In this document: one piece after another, positions 35,892 to 47,045 of the stretch
Layout: each line of letters begins with the position of its first letter
How positions within the stretch are numbered: the stretch's first letter is position 1
NCBI GenBank assembly: GCA_036873135.1
Contig: JAPTYO010000001.1
Coordinates: forward strand, 26,217,774-26,281,773
Length of the DNA stretch: 64,000 nt
Direction of reading: 5' to 3'
Source: Clarkia xantiana subsp. parviflora
Taxonomy: Eukaryota > Streptophyta > Magnoliopsida > Myrtales > Onagraceae
The notes under the pieces: generated by a model
The model's database searches: none
Told to the model about the DNA's origin: nothing
Seen by the model: only the letters and a program-made list of their open reading frames with translations
Translations under genes and position numbers: made by a program

Positions 35892-36009
35892 TGCTCTATT
35901 TCTTTAAGTCCTTGTAATTTTCCTCCGTGTATCTTCCTTATCTTTTGTATCGGAACTTTTAGGCCTTTGAGCCCTTATAAGAAATTCCTTCCATCTGTTT
36001 TGGTCTCGA

Positions 36010-36764
36010 TAACCATTGCACTGTTTAAAGTGACTTTAGATTCGTTACTTAAAACGTTCCGATGCATCATTTAAGATGACTTCGTACATCCTTCCGATGC
36101 TTTACTCGGGACTTCACCACTTAAGGTTTCTCGTTCATATCACTTAATGTAATTCTCGTATGTTTTTCACGACATTTACCTCGGGACTTCACCACTTAAG
36201 GTTTCTCATCCGTGCCTTTCAAGGCAATTTTGTACATCACTTAAGATGATTTTCCGCACCCATTAAGGCTTTTATCGCGCCATTTCTAGACGACTTAATC
36301 GTTCCCCTTAGGGCTTTTTCGTACCCTTTAAGGCTTTTTGCCGCATCATATAGACGACTTACGCGGACCCGTTTAGGGCTTTTTCGTACCCTTTAAGGCT
36401 TTTTGCCGCATCATATAGACGACTTACGCGGACCCGTTCAGGGCTTTTTCGTACCTAGGCTTTTGGCTGCATCATATAGACGACTTACTCATACCCCGTA
36501 GGGCTTTTGTCCGTACCTCGAAAGGCTTTTTATCGCGCCATAAAGGCGACTTACTCGTACCTCGTAAGGCTTTTATCGTACCTCGGAAGGCTTTTTTCGC
36601 GTCCTTCAGGACGTCTTACTGACAGTTAGAATAAATCTAAAAGCAATTTGATCGGAAGCAACTTCTTTTATTAATAACTCAAAGTTTTGCTTACATCGGA
36701 TTGATAGATGACTTGCGCCATTCGCGGCGGCTTAACATCGCGCACCTCTAAAGGCGACTTAATA
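36010..36764. repeat. T2 array of short tandem repeats
   Basis: Degenerate repeats lie between the antisense stop and the gag-pol stop. The clearest unit (about 64 bases, near 36280-36480) contains GCATCATATAGACGACTTA, CGGACCCGTT and AGGGCTTTTTCGTACC. On the - strand the motif CTTAAGTGATG is shared with the T1 array, although the arrays as a whole do not align. Confidence 0.75.
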
Positions 36765-39700
36765 TCAAACATGATACTTCTTCAAGTGTGCGCCACTGAA
36801 GGAATGTTTCAACGTCTTGCCATCAAGGTCTTCTAGCTTGTATGCATTCGAGGCTGGCATCCCTACGATCTTGTAAGGTCCCTCCCATTTCGGCGATAGC
36901 TTGTTGATCCGATCTTGATGGACGAACTCGTTCCTCCGCCAGACAAGTTCTCCCACGAAGAATTGTCGGGACTTGACACGCCGATTATAATATCGGGCTG
37001 TTGCCAAACGCATCCGAGCCTGAACTTCGTCAGCCTTCCACCTTTTCTCTTCAAGCAAATCCAAGTCCAGACGTCTTATCTCCTCATTCGTCAGAGGTTC
37101 GTAATACCTCCTACGATGGGACGCCACCGCTATTTCCACGGGAGCAACTGCCTCCGTGCCATAAACAAGGCCAAACGGAGTCTCTCCCGTCGATTGCTTG
37201 GGTGTTGTTCTAACAGCCCACAGCACGTTCTCAAGCTCATCTAGCCAATGACCCTGCAAGGCGTAGACTCTCTTCTTCAAGCCATCCATCACGATCTTGT
37301 TGGCTGATTCGACTTGGCCATTAGTCTGGGCATGGTGGACGGAAGCTGTCCGATGCTCGATGTTCAATTCCTCCAGGTACTCCTTCAACTGAGCCCCATT
37401 AAACGGAGGGCCATTATCGCTGATCAGCACACGAGGAACCCCATACCGGGATATGATCTGAGTCTGGAGAAACTTGAGGATCTGCTGCCCCGTCGTCTTG
37501 GCCAGTGCCTTAGCCTCTATCCATTTCGAGAAGTAGTCAATAGCTACGAGTAAATATTTGCACTTACCTTTTGCTTGTGGAAGGGGTCCCACCAAGTCGA
37601 TGCCCCACTGCGCGAAGGGCCAAGCACTTCTGATGGACATCAAGTCCGCGGCAGGAGCCACGATATTTGGAGCGTACCTCTGGCATGCATCGCAGGATTG
37701 GACCATCGCTGTCGCTTCCTTGTTCATCGAAGGCCAATAGTAGCCTAGATTCAACGCCTTCCTCACAATGGATCGGGCCCCTTCATGACAGGCCGCGACT
37801 CCCTCGTGTAGCTCTCTCAGGATCCGATTCGTATCAGGCTCCGCCATACATTTTAGAAAAGGCTTTACATGCCCCCTCTTGTATAACTAGTTGTCCACCA
37901 TCACGTAGTTGCTCACAATTCGACGCAACCTAACAGCTGCCACTTCTTCATCGGGGAGTGCCCCCGTAGTCAGGTATGTGACTATCGGGGTCATCCAGGT
38001 GGGTTTCTCTTCTTCCTCCGATCCTGCTTCAATAGCGCATACCTCCGACGGATCGATGGTTGAGATGATTACTTTCTCCAGGAAGTGCACCTTCCGATTC
38101 TCCTCGGGAGCCACTCCTAGGGCAAACTTGCTTAAGGCGTCTGCCTCCGCATTTTCTTCCCTCGGGATTGCTTCAATGTCGAAGCTTTTGAAGTTTCCCT
38201 TTAAAGTCTGCACTTCGTGCAAATACTTCCTCATTGTCGGGCTCTTGGCTTCATAGTTCCCCTGGACTTGATTCACGATCAAGCTAGCATCACACTTCAC
38301 TTTTAAATGGTCGACTCCTGTACCCTTGGCGATTTTAAGGCCCGTGATGAGAGCCTCATACTCTGCTTCATTGTTGGTGGCCCTAAACGTCAAGGCCAAG
38401 GCATATCGCAGGGGCTCGCCTCCACCGGGCGGTATCAATACGAATCCTGCTCCCGATCCTTCTACACTTGATGAACCATCAGTGTACATCTCCCAAGTGT
38501 TCTCCTCATTTGGCTGTTTTGGGTGTTCTGCTATCGGGACCTCCATGGTTGCCCCCTCTGCAGGACCCGCTTCTTCTAGATCGGGTGCTGTAGACTCAGC
38601 TATAAAATCCGCCAATGCCTGGCCCTTAATAGCTGTCCTCGGAGCAAAGTGAATACGGAACTCCGTAAGCTCGATGGCCCATTTAACCAATCTCCCCGAT
38701 GCCTCCGGTCGGTTCAAAAAGTGTTTCAAGGGCTGATTAGTTAACACTGTAACCTCGTGGGCATGGAAGTAAGGCCGTAGCTTTCGAGCAGCAACAATCA
38801 ACGCAAAGAGATACTTCTCAATAGCGGGATAATTCATTTCAGATTTGGCAAACGCCTGGCTTACATAATAAACAGGCACTTGGTTTCCCTTGACAATCTT
38901 TATTAAAACAGAGCTAACAGCAACTTCAGAAACAGCCAAATAGAGATAACGCGGCTCGCCTGAAACCGGTTTCGCCAACGGCGGGAGAGTACGGAGGTGC
39001 TGCTTGAGTGCTTGGAATGCCTCCTCGCACTTATCGGTCCATTCAAACTTCTTGTGAGCCCTCAACACATCAAAAAATGGCATGGCTCGATCACTCGCCA
39101 TGGACAGGAAACGATTCATCGCGGCCAATCGCCCATTCCGCACCTGGACCTCCCGATGGTTTTCGGGGACTGCATCTCCTCGATTGCTCGCAGCTTCTCG
39201 GGGTTCACCTCGATTCCTCTCTGGCTCACCATAAATCCCAGGAATTTCCCCGAGTTCACTCCGAAAGCACACTTGTCGGGGTTCAAACGAACCTGATGAA
39301 ACTTCATCCGCTCAAACGCCGCCGCCAAGTTTTGGACATGGTCTCCTGCCTGTCGGGACTTCACCAGCATGTCATCCACATAAGCCTCCATGGTTTTTCC
39401 CAGCATGTCCCCGAACAACTTGTTCACCATCCTCTGGTAGGTTGCTCCAACATTGATCAATCCGAAGGGCATGACGTCGTAGTGATAGACGTCACTATCA
39501 GCATAGAAGGCTGTATGGGGGGCATCCTACTTCGCCATCTTGATCTGGTTGTAACCCGAGTAGGCATCCATGAAGCTTAGCAGCTCATGTCCCGATGTGG
39601 CGTCCACCAACTGGTCAATCCTCGGGAGTGGATAGCAATCCTTCGGGCAGGCCTTGTTCAAGTCGCGGAAATCGACACACATCCGCCACCTTCCATTACT

Positions 39701-42399
39701 CTTTCTCACCAGGACCGGGTTAGCAACCCAAGTCTGGAATCGGAGCTCCTTGATGAATCCAGCGTCGAGCAATCTGCCCACCTCTTGCTGGATCGCGATC
39801 CTCTTATCAGCGCCCATCGGACGCCTCTTCTGGGCGATAGGCTTGATCGCGGGGTCGATCTTCAGCTCGTGCACTATCACGTCGGGGCTGATTCCTGGCA
39901 TATCGCTCGGGGACCAGGCAAACAGCTCCTTGAACTCCTTCAGGAGCTTAATCAACTCTCGGGCTATTTCCTCCGACAAAGCAGACCCGATCTTCACCTT
40001 CCTCTTAGGTCCGTCAATCTCAACCTCTTTTAGGTCCTCCATGGGAGCGGGACGCCCAAACCCTTCTCGAGGATCGGCATCAGTCTGTAGGACAGCCATG
40101 GCTTCCCTCCTTCTCCTTCGGGTGGCATTAACGTAAAACCTTCGTGACGCCACCTGGTCACCCTTGACCTCTCCGACCCCATTGTCAGTCGGGAACTTCA
40201 TCTTCTGGTGGACAGTTGAGGCAACTGCCATGAGAGGATTGATGGTGGTCCTCCCGATGATAGCGTTATACGTCCCCGCAGACTCTACCACGACGAAATC
40301 CACGTTCCGTCTCTCCATCTTCCAGCCACTACCAAACTCCACCGGTAAAGTAATCATCCCCAACGGATAGGAGGTAGATCCAGAGAATCCCACCATCGGG
40401 AAGTTCACCTGCGTCAGGTCCTTCCTTGTCTTTCCCATGGCTTCCAGGGCGTCCATGAAAAGAATGTCGGAGGAGCTCCCTCCGTCTATCAGGATTCGCT
40501 TCATCTCGAATCCATCTACATCCAGGGTCACGACCAAGGCGTCGTCGTGGGGGCTCTCCACGCCTATCAAATCCTCCGCCGAGAAAGAAATCACCATTTC
40601 TTCCTTTACAGTCCACGACCGGGACCTCTTGCCTAACACCACAGCAGCAGAGATGCGGGAAGCATAATTCTCCCGTGAAGCGGAGGTGTCTCCTCCCGCT
40701 GCCATTCCTCCGTGAACGACGTTAATGGTTCCCCGCCTCTCCTTACGGACACCGGAGCCAGAGGCTTCTGGTTCAACCTTCTTCTTCTTTGGGGATCGAT
40801 CACGGGACTTGGAACGGGACCGTGACCGACTTTTGGAACGGGATCGGCACCTTCCCCTTCCGACAAACTCCTTCAGCTTCCCCTTCTGGATCAGATTCTC
40901 TATCTCCTTCTTCAGCTCCCGACAGTTATCCGTATCGTGACCATTGGCTCGATGGTACCGACAGTAACGATCGGAGCGGCCTCCCAAGAATTCACCTTCC
41001 TTCCTCGGGGGGTATCGGGCGAGACCCTGCCGATCCATCACAGCTAGGACGGAGGTCATCGAACTGTTGATGGGAACATTACGACCCTCGCGGTTATCTT
41101 TCTTCGGAGGACGCCTGTCCTCCCTTTTCTCGGGGCGACCGCGGCTCCTATTTCCCTCCGACTTGTCGCTCCCCTTGCGATCATCCGACAGCTTGGACGA
41201 TGGCTTTCCTCGCCTGACTTCGGAGGATCAAGCTCTCCGGTAGCAATCTTCGACTCCTGCACGTCGATTTGCTGTTTCACCCTCGCTTGCAGGGCCTCCA
41301 TACTCCACACAGCCTTCGCGGCTACACTGTGCATCAGATCGGACCCATATGGAGCAGTCAGGTTCTGAAGGAAGGTTCGGATGGTCTCTCCCTCCGATAT
41401 CTCTTCTTCGATCTCCGCAACACTAGCAGTGAACCGTTGGTAGTAATATGCCAACGACTCGTCAGACCTCTGCACCACCTGGGTCAAAGACCTAACGCTC
41501 CTTAGGAGACGCCTACGACCTTGATATTGCTTGATGAAGCGATCGTGCATATCAGCCCAGCACGTAATACTCCTTGGCGGTAAGCTGAAGAACCATGTCA
41601 TGGCCCTTTCTCCCAAGGTGATCGGGAACAGCGAACACACGAGGTCACCGTTCGAGGTCCTACCCATACAAGCCTGGACATGCCTCTGAACATGGCGGAC
41701 CGGGTCTCCTTCACCATCATATTCCTTGATGGTCGGGATGCCTAGCCCTGGCGGGGCGACAGTATCCAGCAGCCGTGGAACGAAAGGATGACTGGATCGA
41801 TCCCTCAGCTCCGATGTCATTTGTTTCTGGTCGCCCATGCAGATGTTGACAATTTTCACCACTTGATCGGGGGTGATGGGGCCATTCAGGGGAATGGTCC
41901 TGTGTTGCACTGGTACGGGACCATCGACCACGAATTTCTCCGGGTGCGCGGGTTCCTTACCCTTACTCCTGGGCTGAACCTCCTGAACCTCCTGTTCTGC
42001 CTGAACCTCCCCTGGGGGAGGTGGAGGCAACTCCTCTGCCCTTCTAGCAGCCTCTCTCTTGTCCAGTAGAGCTTCCATGGCAGCTAAGAACATGGGCATA
42101 GCATCTGCTACTGCCTTAGCCAACTCCGAGTTCGAGGAAGAACCTACCTCCCTCCGAGGGATTTCTTCTCTGTGCACCACCGGATGTGGATGAGCATCCA
42201 CCTCCCTTCGCGGGATATCTTGCCTGTTCGCCGTCGTGTCTCGGACTGAGGCCTCATACCCTTCATCATGCCCCCCTGTCTGGGAAACAGCAGGGTGCTC
42301 ACCTTGTTCAGCAGCATGCTCCAGCAACGGGGAATTCACAGTTCCAGTAGGGTGAGAACTGCCGGCCTGAACTTGCTTTTTCTTGCCACCACCGGCCAT
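36765..42399 (-). pseudogene. T2 gag-protease-RT-RNaseH-aRNaseH-integrase polyprotein
   Basis: The start ATG is taken at 42399 (MAGGGKKKQ); the frame is open further upstream into the LTR, so start choice follows T1. In order: gag core, a CX2HX4HX4C knuckle (CRYHRANGHDTDNC near 40950), Arg-Ser/Lys repeats, protease LIDGGSSSDILF (near 40470), RT with AYVDDMLVKS (near 39380), gypsy RNase H, a second RNase H with YTDGSSSVEGSG and NNEAEYEAL (near 38480-38350), and integrase with CDACQRYAP, DLVGP, SDNGPPF and GQVESANK. It ends HLKKYHV at 36765. Breaks: frameshifts near 41210 and 39165, nonsense codons at 39527-39529 and 37887-37889. RT, both RNases H and integrase otherwise keep their key residues, so this is the best guide to the T1 sequence. 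The frameshift near 41210 is absent in T1 and so is a mutation, not programmed. Confidence 0.94.
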
Positions 42400-42435
42400 C
42401 GATCTAGTAGAAACTATTTTGGCTTTTTGTAAGGT

Positions 42436-42453
42436 TCCCACAGACGGCGCCAA
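42436..42453 (-). other. Primer-binding site of T2
   Basis: On the - strand TTGGCGCCGTCTGTGGGA lies directly after the 5' LTR, identical in its first bases to the T3, T4 and T5 sites. Confidence 0.85.
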
Positions 42454-43192
42454 TGTTGGATCACGGGCGAAGCTCCGTTGCGTTCTTGACGGAAAGCTTG
42501 AACTCCTGGGCTCCGCGTAATCCTGCAAAAGGGGATGACCTGGGTGGTGACCCAGAATCCCTCTCCGATGCTTAAATGAGTATATGATCAATGGGGGTGA
42601 TAAGCAGTAATCTAAGCTCGTATTAGAGAATGTGTTTTCTGAGGTAACTTCCTCCTTTATATAGGAGGGGAAGTTACTCAGTTACCTGAGACTGCGCCTG
42701 GCAGTTTTACCCATGATTCCGCATATCTCGTTTGGGATTCCATATATCTCGCCCCACGCTCCGCGTATCTCGCCCACTCTCCGAGTATCTCGGGCACGCC
42801 CTGCGTATCTCGGGGGAGGCTATCTATATCTCAACCGTTTCCCCACTACTCTATCTAGTAGGCGAATTTCTCGGCCTTATCCTCTGATCACAAGTCCCAA
42901 TTTATGTCGGGGACTCCAGAGTTATCTCCTTCTAGGTCACCACCCAGGACCCTTTGTCTCACGAGACAGGTCCAGCCTCTTCGGGGCTTTATTATCGGGG
43001 CCTTCTCAAAGGCATATCGGAGCCTACTCAGAGGCTTACTGTCGGGAGCATTCAGCTCATATGTCGGGACTGCTGAAGTCGGGACCCTTCATACTGAGCT
43101 TCTGGGCCTTCCAGGCCTTTCACGAGGCCCACTGGACTTACTCGCCGTCTATTGACTGTTGACGGGGCTAACGATTACATCGGAACCCATCA
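42454..43192 (-). repeat. 5' LTR of T2
   Basis: It is nearly identical to 31859-32596. A TATA box (TATATAAA on the - strand) lies at 42656-42663. The LTR keeps both termini (TG..CA) and is followed outside by TCGCC. Confidence 0.94.
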
Positions 43193-43197
43193 TCGCC

Positions 43198-44082
43198 ATC
43201 GGTGACGTCTTCATTCAACTGCTGGAGTATCTTGTGTTATCTAGTATAATAATTGGTTAAGGTTTCATCAAGACCTTGCTCAATTTTATCTAGAAAGTCC
43301 ATGCTTTTGAGGCGTTGCCTCTGGCCTATGTGACCTTCTATGAACTTAGTATTCAGCTCTTCCCATGAGTCGATCGAATTATCGGGAAGACCATAAAACC
43401 AAGTGGATGCTTCCTCTTTTAGAGTTGTTGGGTCGAGAGCTGCATAATGATCAGGGGTTGCCCCTCTTCCTAAGAGGGAAGAGTTGAGGGCGTTGATATG
43501 GCGAACAGGCTCTCCCTCGCATGCGTCGTCGTTGATGTTCCTTGCAAAAACTTGTGGAGGAACACGAGTATTGAACAGTCTTTTGGAGAAGGGGTGAGAG
43601 GTATGGTCACGAACAATTAGCAGATCATTCAGCCCTCTTCTCATCTTTTCCAACAGCTCTTCTACCTGTCATATAGTGAATAGGACAGGACCTTTGCTCG
43701 CCTTCTCGACTTCGGGAGCCTTGGAGATCTCTTTTTCCAAGAGATTCTCCTCCGCAATCTTCACACTGGAGGCTACTTCTTCCTTCTGGGAGACTTCTCT
43801 GGTTGGTTCATTCTTGTCAGGAACAGTTCCCGCCTGTGCTTGGTTCCAAAAGGCTATGAAAGCCGCCATTACCTCCTGAGGGACAGCCGGGGGGACTGTT
43901 CACGCCTCTTCTGGATTTGGTAATGACTTGGAGTGACTAGGATTCTCTTCACCGCCAGTGCCAGTAGCCTGGGGCATAGGCGGATCTTCCTCCGGTGTTG
44001 ATTTTGAAGTTGTGGGATTCACTTGGGATCTTCCCACCTCCTCTACCACGGAGTTTGGCATCTTGTTCTTCTCGGAGGCCAT
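43198..44082 (-). pseudogene. T4 gag, N-terminal part
   Basis: The frame starts at ATG 44082 (MASEKNKMPNS) just after the primer site. An acidic, low-complexity N-terminus is followed by the gag core with HTSHPFSKRLF and WFYGLPDNSIDSW, the equivalents of THPFVPRL and WFFSLPPGCITCW in T1. Nonsense codons interrupt it at 43900-43902, 43669-43671 and 43234-43236, all in the same frame. T2 then splits the core; the sequence resumes at 31853. Confidence 0.85.
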
Positions 44083-44097
44083 GACATTTTGATCAAT

Positions 44098-44117
44098 TTC
44101 CCACAGACGGCGCCAAA
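44098..44117 (-). other. Primer-binding site of T4
   Basis: On the - strand TTTGGCGCCGTCTGTGGGA follows the 5' LTR. It matches the T2 site, so T4 could use the same primer tRNA as the pol-bearing elements. Confidence 0.8.
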
Positions 44118-44887
44118 TGTTGGGATCAAGATAACGTGGCCTTGACCTTCTAGTAGTGGACTTCGAGGTCTCGCCGGGAGCTAACTCTTTTAGGTATCTT
44201 TCTCGACCTCTCGGGTACTTAGTTTCCTTTGGGAGATTTGTGCTAGGCGAGGGCCTAAAAAGGGGTGGGGATGGCCCCTGATTCCACTCCGAAGCTTAAG
44301 TCAGTAATGGATTTATGTAAGAGTATTGTAAAGTAGGAGAATCAAGATTGTAATATATATATAATGTTCCCTATTAATAGGGAGATATTACCGACTTTAA
44401 ATGGCAGCTACCCTCTTGGGAGGGTCTCTATCCAAAGTCAGTTTAAGCAGGTGACAAGTAGGTCGCCACCTCATCTTTCCTTAGCTGGGAAGGTTTTCCT
44501 TTGGCGGCTGAGGGAGGTCGCCACATGTCCCTTTCCTTAAGAGAAAGTTTCTTCATGGCAGCTAGAGCAGGTCGCCACCTGTCCCTTTCCTTAAGAGGAA
44601 GGTTTCTTCATGGCGGCTAGAGCAGGTTGCCACCTGTCCCTTTCCATAAGATGAAGGTTTCTTCAGTTGTGTTTTGGCTATCGACTCGACTCGTGCCTTA
44701 ATAGGAGAGCCTCGAGTGATTTAGTCACCTTCTTTCATTAGTCGTTCTTTAAAAGTTGACTTCTTCATATATAGTCGTCGACCATTTTTCTTTACCTTGT
44801 CGTTCTGAACGGAAATGGTTGGCGACTTATTTTTCTTTAGTCTCGCCTTTGGACGTACTCGACTATCATTTTATTCGTAACACAACA
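44118..44887 (-). repeat. 5' LTR of T4
   Basis: Pairs with 26338-27137. It begins TGTTGGGATC and ends CACAACA on the + strand, and is followed by the target duplication CATGG. It is shorter than the other LTR by about 30 bases, mainly from small deletions, e.g. in the stretch before ATTTTATTCGTAAC. Confidence 0.92.
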
Positions 44888-45020
44888 CATGGCAGTCGAA
44901 GAAAAGGGTGAAAAGAAAAAGACGTGGTGTATATGTGGGGGAGGGGGATGTATATCTGGCGAACGATGAAGAAACCTTAGCTGAATACATTTCGGTATAT
45001 GTCCTAATTGTATTTAGGGT
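44888..45020 (+). pseudogene. Further MULE exon beyond the T4 insertion
   Basis: After excision of T4 and one CATGG, the join reads ..GAACATGGCAG followed by an open basic segment (SKKRVKRKRRGVYVGEGD) ending at a GTATAT donor-like site near 44990. ATGGCAG would be the 3' splice site, so T4 landed within the last few bases of a MULE intron. The assignment depends on this reconstruction and is moderate. Confidence 0.5.
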
Positions 45021-45310
45021 TAATAGGTGTTTTGGTAAAAACATGTTTAACGATTTTTAGCATTTTGTGCAACATATTTTTTTTTGTATACTTTTGGTGC
45101 AATACGTTTGCAATTTGAACCACTTTTGGTGCATCCGTTAGTTGACCGTTAGTTTGACCGTTAAATAGTCACGTGACTTGCACATGCCCAACCCCAAAGT
45201 TCTATTTTTTCAGTTTAGTCCTCAAATTTATTGTCCTAACTTTTTATTTTTGCAATTTAGCCCCTAAATATTTTCAACCGCACCCTATAGCTAAATTGAC
45301 ATAGCCATGG
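45020..45310. repeat. Second copy of the MITE-like family (partial, inverted)
   Basis: The core around AAATAGTCACGTGACTTGCAC and ATAGCTAAATTGACATAGCC matches the reverse complement of 1360-1530. The outer inverted repeats are degraded here. Confidence 0.6.
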
Positions 45311-46789
45311 TATTAGGTATCGTGCAAGAGACCTAATGCTTAGGTATTATGGTATTCTTTGCAGAGATGGAGGTGTACTCACCACTGACTATCCCGAAGA
45401 TGAAATATACATATGGAAGAGGATTCAAAAGGTGATGAGGATGTTTCCCCTTTCATGGTTTGCAAATGATTATGGGCTCTCATGTCTGATTAATACAATT
45501 CAGACTACGACTAAGCTATTCGAAAAGCAACCTAAGGATGAATATTCCTCCAACGAATCCCAATCGGTTGATCTCTAAGATCATATCTGTAAGTTGATGG
45601 GTAAATCCACTTACAAGAGGTCTAAACAAAATCCGGTGCGACAAACACCGTAGATAAAAGCGCGTCTCAGGTACGCCTCGTTTGGCATATAAATTTGTAA
45701 ATACTTTATTTGAAACACAACGTCTGACAAAATTCACTTGTGAATTCTTCTCAGGTATCGTGCTCAACGTGGAAAAAACTCATCATCTATTTTATCGCTT
45801 TCTGCTACTTTAATTTATGTGACAATACCGGTTTAGTTGTAATGTGTTTAATTGTTCGATTAAGTTGTTGAAATTCGTCAATATGTGATTCAGAGTTATT
45901 GAATAAAAGTAATTGCTATTCGATTCGAAATATAATTTACTTATCAATCATCGTCCCAGACAATGTGAACGATCCGAAACGAAAATCTAAAGCCTCCGGC
46001 TTAGAACCAAGACTTTTCGATCAGGATAACTGTGCGAACTAAAACAACGAAATTAATATAACCCATTCAAATTGCTATAAGTCAGTGAGAACGCAAATAG
46101 ATAATCATTATTTTATTAGTACTCCATTATAAAATTAAAATAGTAATGATGAACATGTACGATACCGGTTAAAATTGAATTTTGAAAACGAAACGATTTC
46201 ACCATGAGTTAAACCTAGTGATGCGCGCGCGCTGCGCGAGTGTTCCTCGAGAGATGGAACACATCATTTCAGTATACATAATTCAACACATAGAGTGTAT
46301 TTATTTAATGCTTAAGAAAATTTTCATTTGCACGAACACCCATACAAGGGTTTTTACTCATACAAAATTCTCGAAAAGAATTTATGAGCATTAGGTGAAA
46401 ACCTAATGCACGATCCATGGTGGATAACACCTTGGGGTATGAATGAGCAATGAAAAGGAACGTCCGTTAAATGACGTCTCCCACTATACGCCTTTAAAGA
46501 TAAAAGATTGGAGAAGCATTAAAACAACACGGACTTCATAAACAAGGTCAGCACCATGATATCGCAAGTTCGACTTATAACCTCCCTTTCACAGGAAAGT
46601 TATGGTTAACTGCAAATCATGTGATGATCTTAGTTAATGTATTAATCGGTTACGCGACACCATATGAGCTATTGGTAATGAATGAGATCTTACCAGAATT
46701 GCGACATTTATGTTGCAAATAAAACACACACATAGTAACGATGGAATGTTGAAAAGCATCTCCATACATCTGTGCAACAGCTTGGAAGT
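45311..46789. other. Unassigned DNA with one exon-like ORF (45336-45578)
   Basis: The stretch is mostly AT-rich with no recognised element. The ORF at 45336-45578 (80 codons, MLRYYGILCRDGG..., with Trp, Cys and aromatic residues spread as in real protein) could be an exon of a gene or of an unrecognised element. No second exon or motif supports it and I give it no function. The GC-rich GCGCGCGCTGCGCG near 46222-46236 is a local oddity. Confidence 0.35.
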
Positions 46790-47045
46790 TTGGTGACGTG
46801 GTCGAACATGAGACGTTACAATACTTGAGGCTGTATTTCCATAGCTTAAACATCAATTCAAATGAAGTCTTGATTGAACTAGAGGATAATGATAATCAGG
46901 TCCCACTCGAGTGGGAGATTTGAGGCAGCAACACAAGTGAACGATATGGTAAATGAAGATGGGGACATTTTCATAATAAATCCAGTAGGAGGAGTCAATC
47001 CAACCACCCAGATCACTTTTTCTGCATGTGCGAATCAAGTTGGAC
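46790..47045 (+). pseudogene. Copia D: integrase-RT linker fragment
   Basis: The DNA, from GACGTGGTCGAACATGAG to TGTGCGAATCAAGTTGGACC, aligns with the linker of copia C (about 18590-18870, inverted). It is full of stops. It is cut at about 47046 by the T5 fragment and copia D resumes near 48200. Confidence 0.65.

Larger units (their letters stand above)
31859..43192 (-). mobile_element. T2: full-length Tat-like Ty3/gypsy retrotransposon nested in T4
   Basis: LTRs at 42454-43192 (5') and 31859-32596 (3') are flanked by TCGCC (43193-43197 and 31854-31858). The plan is the same as T1: gag-pol on one strand, an array, then a convergent antisense gene before the 3' LTR. The two LTRs differ by roughly seven changes by eye in 738 bases, so insertion is fairly recent, yet gag-pol has two frameshifts and two nonsense codons. 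T1 and T2 are related subfamilies: gag-pol aligns throughout, but U3 sequences have diverged. Confidence 0.95.
26338..44887 (-). mobile_element. T4: pol-less Tat-like retrotransposon with antisense gene, interrupted by T2
   Basis: LTRs at 26338-27137 and 44118-44887 are flanked by the target duplication CATGG (26333-26337 and 44888-44892). The internal region on the - strand holds a primer site, gag and a protease-like region, then an 82-base tandem array and a + strand spliced gene. T2 (31859-43192) is inserted in gag with duplication TCGCC. Without T2 and one TCGCC copy, T4 is about 7.2 kb. There is no RT, RNase H or integrase anywhere in it, so it is a non-autonomous derivative. Gag has several nonsense codons. 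Confidence 0.92.
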
